Shown here piece after piece: positions 53,823-57,135 of a stretch of DNA of 57,135 nucleotides. The position numbers and the translations under genes are program-made. A model generated the notes under the pieces. That model did no database searches. It had not been told where the DNA came from and was given only the letters and a program-made list of their open reading frames with translations. The number at the start of each line of letters is the position of its first letter. The stretch's first letter is position 1. Source of the stretch: Chara braunii (lineage: Eukaryota; Streptophyta; Charophyceae; Charales; Characeae). The stretch spans positions 364,077 through 421,211 of the forward strand of contig BFEA01000096.1 in NCBI GenBank assembly GCA_003427395.1, in the 5' to 3' direction.

Positions 53823-54572
53823 GATGGGGTATCAGTCGTCCTCCCGGAAGATGGGACGTGGACAGATCTTGAGCCAGCATATCAAACTGTAATACTGGAA
53901 GGGGAGGACACATTTCTTTGGATAGAGACAATATGGGCTAATGTCAGCTTGACAAGGTTGTCGCCAAGTTTAATGGATCTGGAGTTCTGAGGGACAGTGG
54001 AAGCCCGGGGGTGGGTCTACTTGTCACAACACAGGGAGAATGCTATGGTCATAGATTTGGCACTCGGGAATACGCTGGACAAATTGTTTAGGAAGGCAGA
54101 AGCGGAGGTTGTATGGGCTGCATGTCAGCGGAGGGAAATGGAAATAGAAAAGGTAGATGTGGGAGTGGAATTTAGGGATAGGGGAAGCGTGAGGCGACCC
54201 GTAAGAACCATGCGATGTGCGCTGCCTCCCTTTCTGGTGGATGCGGTCTTCGGAACCCGGAGCAGACTAGTACGGATATGCCAGTCCATGACGAACCTCG
54301 GACTATACCAGTGCGCTAGGCAAGATTTCTTTCGGTTGTCGGTAGAGATGGGACGGTTTGAAGGGAATTAGGCGGAGGAGCTGGCTGAGATGCCAAACTG
54401 CCTTAGAGTAGACAATGTCTTTGTCCCTAGCTCCGTGCATTGGGGGATAGTCTACAGAAATGTGGCAGTAGGGGAGATATTCCTGGAAGGGGTGAAGGAG
54501 TTGTTCTACAGCGAAGAGGACGAGTTCAGTGATGAGGACGAAGATGGTGAGATAGAGGACTGTGACTTCTAA
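53823..54572 (+). pseudogene. Unknown coding module X (first of three)
   Basis: One frame is readable from 53823 to the stop at 54570-54572, broken by TGA (53988-53990) and TAG (54369-54371). It contains EGEDTFLWIETIW (Phe codon 53913), LPPFLVDAVFG (54225), CQSM, QCARQDFFRLSVEMGRF, then W..IVYRNVAVGEIFLEGV and a very acidic end (EEDEFSDEDEDGE). The same ordered motifs return in modules Y and Z. I do not recognise the family. Consistent frame over 250 codons with only two stops, and conserved motif spacing, argue for former coding. Confidence 0.5.
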
Positions 54573-55449
54573 GGAGGGTGACTTACTTAGGGAGACTGAG
54601 TGGCCTGGCATTGTGCAGGAAGGGAAAAGATGACTCGAGAGGAATTGCTGATGGAATACACCTTCAAGGGATAGGAACCAAGGCGACTCAGGGGGGGGGG
54701 GGTAGAAATGCCTATACCAGCAGAAAACGAGTGGAGAGGAACCACATGCGACTGGGGTGGGTTTGAGGTTGCCCCGGGATTATCATATGTATGGATAAAG
54801 CGGATTTGGAACCCGATAAGGGAAGAGGAAGGCTAGGATGAGATAGCAGAAGGCAAAGTGGAATCAGTCGGGACGGTCGTTCTTTCCGAAGACAGGTGGC
54901 GCCTATTTTGCACTATGTTAGTAAAAGTGACAGGATCCAATGTGGCTTCTAGGGGATGCAGAGGCGCGAACCCGAAAAGAGGGCAAGAGGTTCGCCAACG
55001 AAGGATGAGACGAAGTCAGTAATAGAGTTGTGATGGGGGGATGCAAGGAACTCAAGCCTTCCGGCCTACGAACAACGACATGGGTGCCGGAATTCGTGGC
55101 CGAGTGGTTTGGGGGTTTCGAGCACATCGTAGAAGTGGCCGATTCCATGAAAGAAGTACACATAGAGTGTGCCTGACTGACTGAGGAATTCTATAGGATC
55201 TCGTTAAAATATGGGCCCTTCTATGGAGATAAAGTCGGGAAAGTCCTCACCGTCTTGAGGATAGGCAAGTATGACCGCCTAGAGGTAGAGGCGGGGGCTT
55301 GGGACGCCATAGTTAGCCGGGAGGCGGTGGCCGCTCCATTCTACGTAGATGTTGTCTTTAAACTGTTTGAGGTACTGTGGTTCGATTAAAGGGATCAGGA
55401 AATCGAACACCGCGGAAAAGTCGGAGTATGGGGGATGCATGCAAACTAG
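54573..55449 (+). pseudogene. Unknown coding module Y (second of three)
   Basis: Aligned with X by eye: YVWIKRIW (54786) for FLWIETIW, then 301 bp later VPEFVAEWFGGFEHIVEVADSM for LPPFLVDAVFG...CQSM. Next come ECA-stop-LTEEFYRISLKYGPF for QCARQDFFRLSVEMGRF, and W.AIVSREAVAAPFYVDVV for W.IVYRNVAVGEIFLEGV. A frameshift lies between the two halves (around 55020), with stops near 54672, 54840, 55173 and 55386. No known domain is recognised. It lies 873 bp after X. Confidence 0.5.
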
Positions 55450-55753
55450 GGTGTAACATAAGAAAGAGCATGTACATTAGCTTAGCAGGACATGTGAGGG
55501 GATTGAAACAAGGGAAGGTGTCCGACCACTGTGGGCGCAGATGTGGGACGACATGGCAGAAAAAGGGGAAAGGGGGACATAAGCGGGAAAGGAAACAGTA
55601 GGAAGATGGGCAGTTGCTTAAGAATGAGCCGTAATCCTTTCCATGTGGACTATGCAGGAAATTATCGAAACAACAATGACGACAAGACGTGTGAGAATGG
55701 AACGCCAACCCCGGTACCCCGGACCGCCCTGGAATAATTGCAGAAGATGAGAA
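55450..55753. other. Linker between modules Y and Z
   Basis: Short ORFs only (for example 55377-55601, Lys/Arg-rich). Nothing recognised. Confidence 0.4.
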
Positions 55754-56261
55754 GTGTCCCTTTCGTCGAATGCCAACTTTCGGGGATTCGACGTGGAATG
55801 TCGGGCCATGACTTTGGGGAGAGACAACGCATTTACGTTGGTAGAATGTCGGTGGATGGGGATGAGACTCAACCGGGGACCTCAGGATGACCTGTTTTCC
55901 AACTTAGAGGTACCCGGGGTCCTGTACCTACCTTAGACTGGCTGGCACTTGCTGGGGATAGGAATAGCGCAAGGCCACGAGTTGGCTCCAGTCTTTCAGA
56001 GGGAGGCTCGGGTGTTGACGCGGATAGGACAATCAGTCAGGGGTAGAAGAAACGTGGACTTACGTACCAAGATGGAAATGGGAGGTTGGAGGGAATTCAG
56101 GGCACCAACCACACCGCTGAGGTGACGGGTCCCCCGATATATGATAGACCTCATCTTCGGGAGCCTCGCAAGGGCGCAGGAGCTGGCAGACTCGACAATA
56201 ATCTGGGTAGACCACTTCCCCTCAGTGCTAAATACCCGGTCCTAACGGGGGGTCCACCCCC
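55754..56261 (+). pseudogene. Unknown coding module Z (third of three), C-terminally short
   Basis: GRDNAFTLVECRW (Phe codon 55832) matches the first motif of X. VPRYMIDLIFGSLARAQELADS (Pro codon 56132, 300 bp later) matches the second. The frame is broken by TAG at 55934-55936 and TGA at 56123-56125 and ends before the acidic region seen in X. The unit lies 1046 bp after Y. Product unknown. Confidence 0.45.
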
Positions 56262-56330
56262 AACCAAAACCGGGCCGGTGGGACCGGCCGGTCGACCGGC
56301 CCGGTTGGCCCCGGTAGGCTATAGCGCATT
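56262..56330. repeat. GC-rich palindromic CCGG/CCGGTCGACCGG cluster
   Basis: CCGGCCGGTCGACCGGCC with flanking AACCGGGCCGG and CCGGCCCGGTT forms nested inverted repeats just before the larger hairpin. Confidence 0.8.
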
Positions 56331-56433
56331 CCCAAAAAAAGGCCGGTTCGAATTTTTAATGGGCCAGGAGGCCTCCCCACGGGTTGTGGGGGCCTCCTGG
56401 CCCATAAAAAATTCGAACCAGACTTCTTTTGGG
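56331..56433. repeat. Hairpin-forming inverted repeat (MITE-like)
   Basis: The left arm 56331-56379 and right arm 56386-56433 are near-perfect complements, including TTCGAA, ATGGGCCAGGAGGCC and its complement, around a loop of about 6 bases. Mismatches are few. No target duplication could be defined. Confidence 0.85.
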
Positions 56434-56698
56434 AGGCCACGAACATTGCAAACGACGGCCTCTCTGGACCGTTGTATCAAGGAAGATCGGCGGCCCAGAT
56501 GAGGCCGCCGTTTTTTAATCTTGGAGGGAGGGCGGTCCTCCTCCGATTTCCCTCCCGTCGTCGGCCTCCCACCCGTCACCCGCCCGTCGTCGGCCTCCCG
56601 CCCGTCACCTTCCTCCTGCCCGTCGCTGTGGCGCAGCGCCCGTCGTCGTCCATGGTCGTGGCCGTGGCGCAGTGCCCGTCACCCAGGTAAGTGGCGCG
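56434..56698. other. Unassigned, CCCGTC-rich sequence
   Basis: Contains GGCGGCC...GGCCGCC inverted pairs (56489-56513) and tandem CCCGTCGTCGGCCTCCC phrases (56563-56600). No gene is supported. Confidence 0.6.
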
Positions 56699-56800
56699 TC
56701 CTCTTCTTCTTCTTCTTCTTCTTCTTCTTCTTTTCTTCTTCTTCTTCTTTTCTTCTTCTTCTTCTTCTTCATCATCATCTCGCTAAAAATTAGTACTTCC

Positions 56801-56861
<61 letters not shown>

Positions 56862-56964
56862 ATTTTCTTCTTCTTCTTCTTCTTCTTCTTTTCTTCTTCT
56901 TCTTCTTCTTCCTCCTCTTACTAAAGCTCCCTCGTCTCGAGAATACACGCGCGAGCAAGCAAGC

Positions 56965-56996
<32 letters not shown>

Positions 56997-57052
56997 CGTT
57001 TTTTTGAGAGAGAGAGAGACAGAGAGAGGGTGCGCGAATATGCGCGCGCGCG

Positions 57053-57135
<83 letters not shown>
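56699..57135. repeat. Alternating (TTC)n and (GA)n microsatellites
   Basis: TTC at 56699-56779 and 56866-56918; GA at 56803-56859, 56965-56994, 57006-57028 in part, and 57052-57135 to the window end. A CTT-then-GA order is also seen at 36774-37174 across the gap. Confidence 0.95.

Noticed and set aside
1-57135. Intact host genes, rRNA, Ty1/copia or LINE elements
   Set aside because: No corresponding motifs were seen on either strand; every recognisable protein belongs to Ty3 elements or to the unknown modules.

Overview
This window is a repeat-dominated stretch of a green-lineage eukaryotic genome. The Ty3/gypsy elements carry primer-binding sites matching plant initiator-Met tRNA (TGGTATC[A/G]GAG), their Gag proteins have CCHC knuckles, and runs of N mark a draft assembly. 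The Gag/Pol style of the element at 39.8-44.9 kb resembles, from memory, repeats common in charophyte algae such as Chara; that assignment is inference. I see no intact host gene, rRNA, tRNA or CRISPR array.

Layout. 1-1588 is the first copy of an unnamed unit (about 92-bp tandem repeats, a CT tract, then a 1.1-kb body). It is cut by a reversed fragment of retrotransposon family B (1586-4702). From 4874 to about 36287 lies an array of family A elements sharing LTRs: LTR1 - A1 - LTR2 - A2 - LTR3 - truncated A3. A fourth A LTR (37233-38280) follows an unassigned stretch with an assembly gap. A2 was hit twice: by a 2.3-kb inverted-repeat (foldback-type) DNA element with a 9-bp target duplication (13864-16207), and by a complete nested family B element (20228-28983) with a 4-bp target duplication. 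A decayed third Ty3 family, D, covers about 39.77-44.94 kb.

From 44.9 to 52.3 kb there are no convincing genes. The stretch holds a dyad-rich region with a diverged internal duplication of about 1.29 kb, a (TTC)n run, an array of about seventeen 91-bp units, related 93- and 92-bp arrays, and the second copy of the 1-1588 unit in the same orientation. After 1.5 kb of unassigned sequence, 53823-56260 contains three tandem, diverged and broken copies of a coding module I do not recognise. The window closes with a hairpin of about 100 bp and long TTC and GA microsatellites.

Function. All retrotransposons here look non-autonomous. Each RT has lost a catalytic position or the whole catalytic region, two proteases have an altered active-site glycine, and Gag frames carry stops. 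The nesting gives an order: the A elements came first, then the foldback element and B entered A2. The least explained parts are the three-module coding region, the foldback element and the dyad/minisatellite composite at 44.9-52.3 kb.
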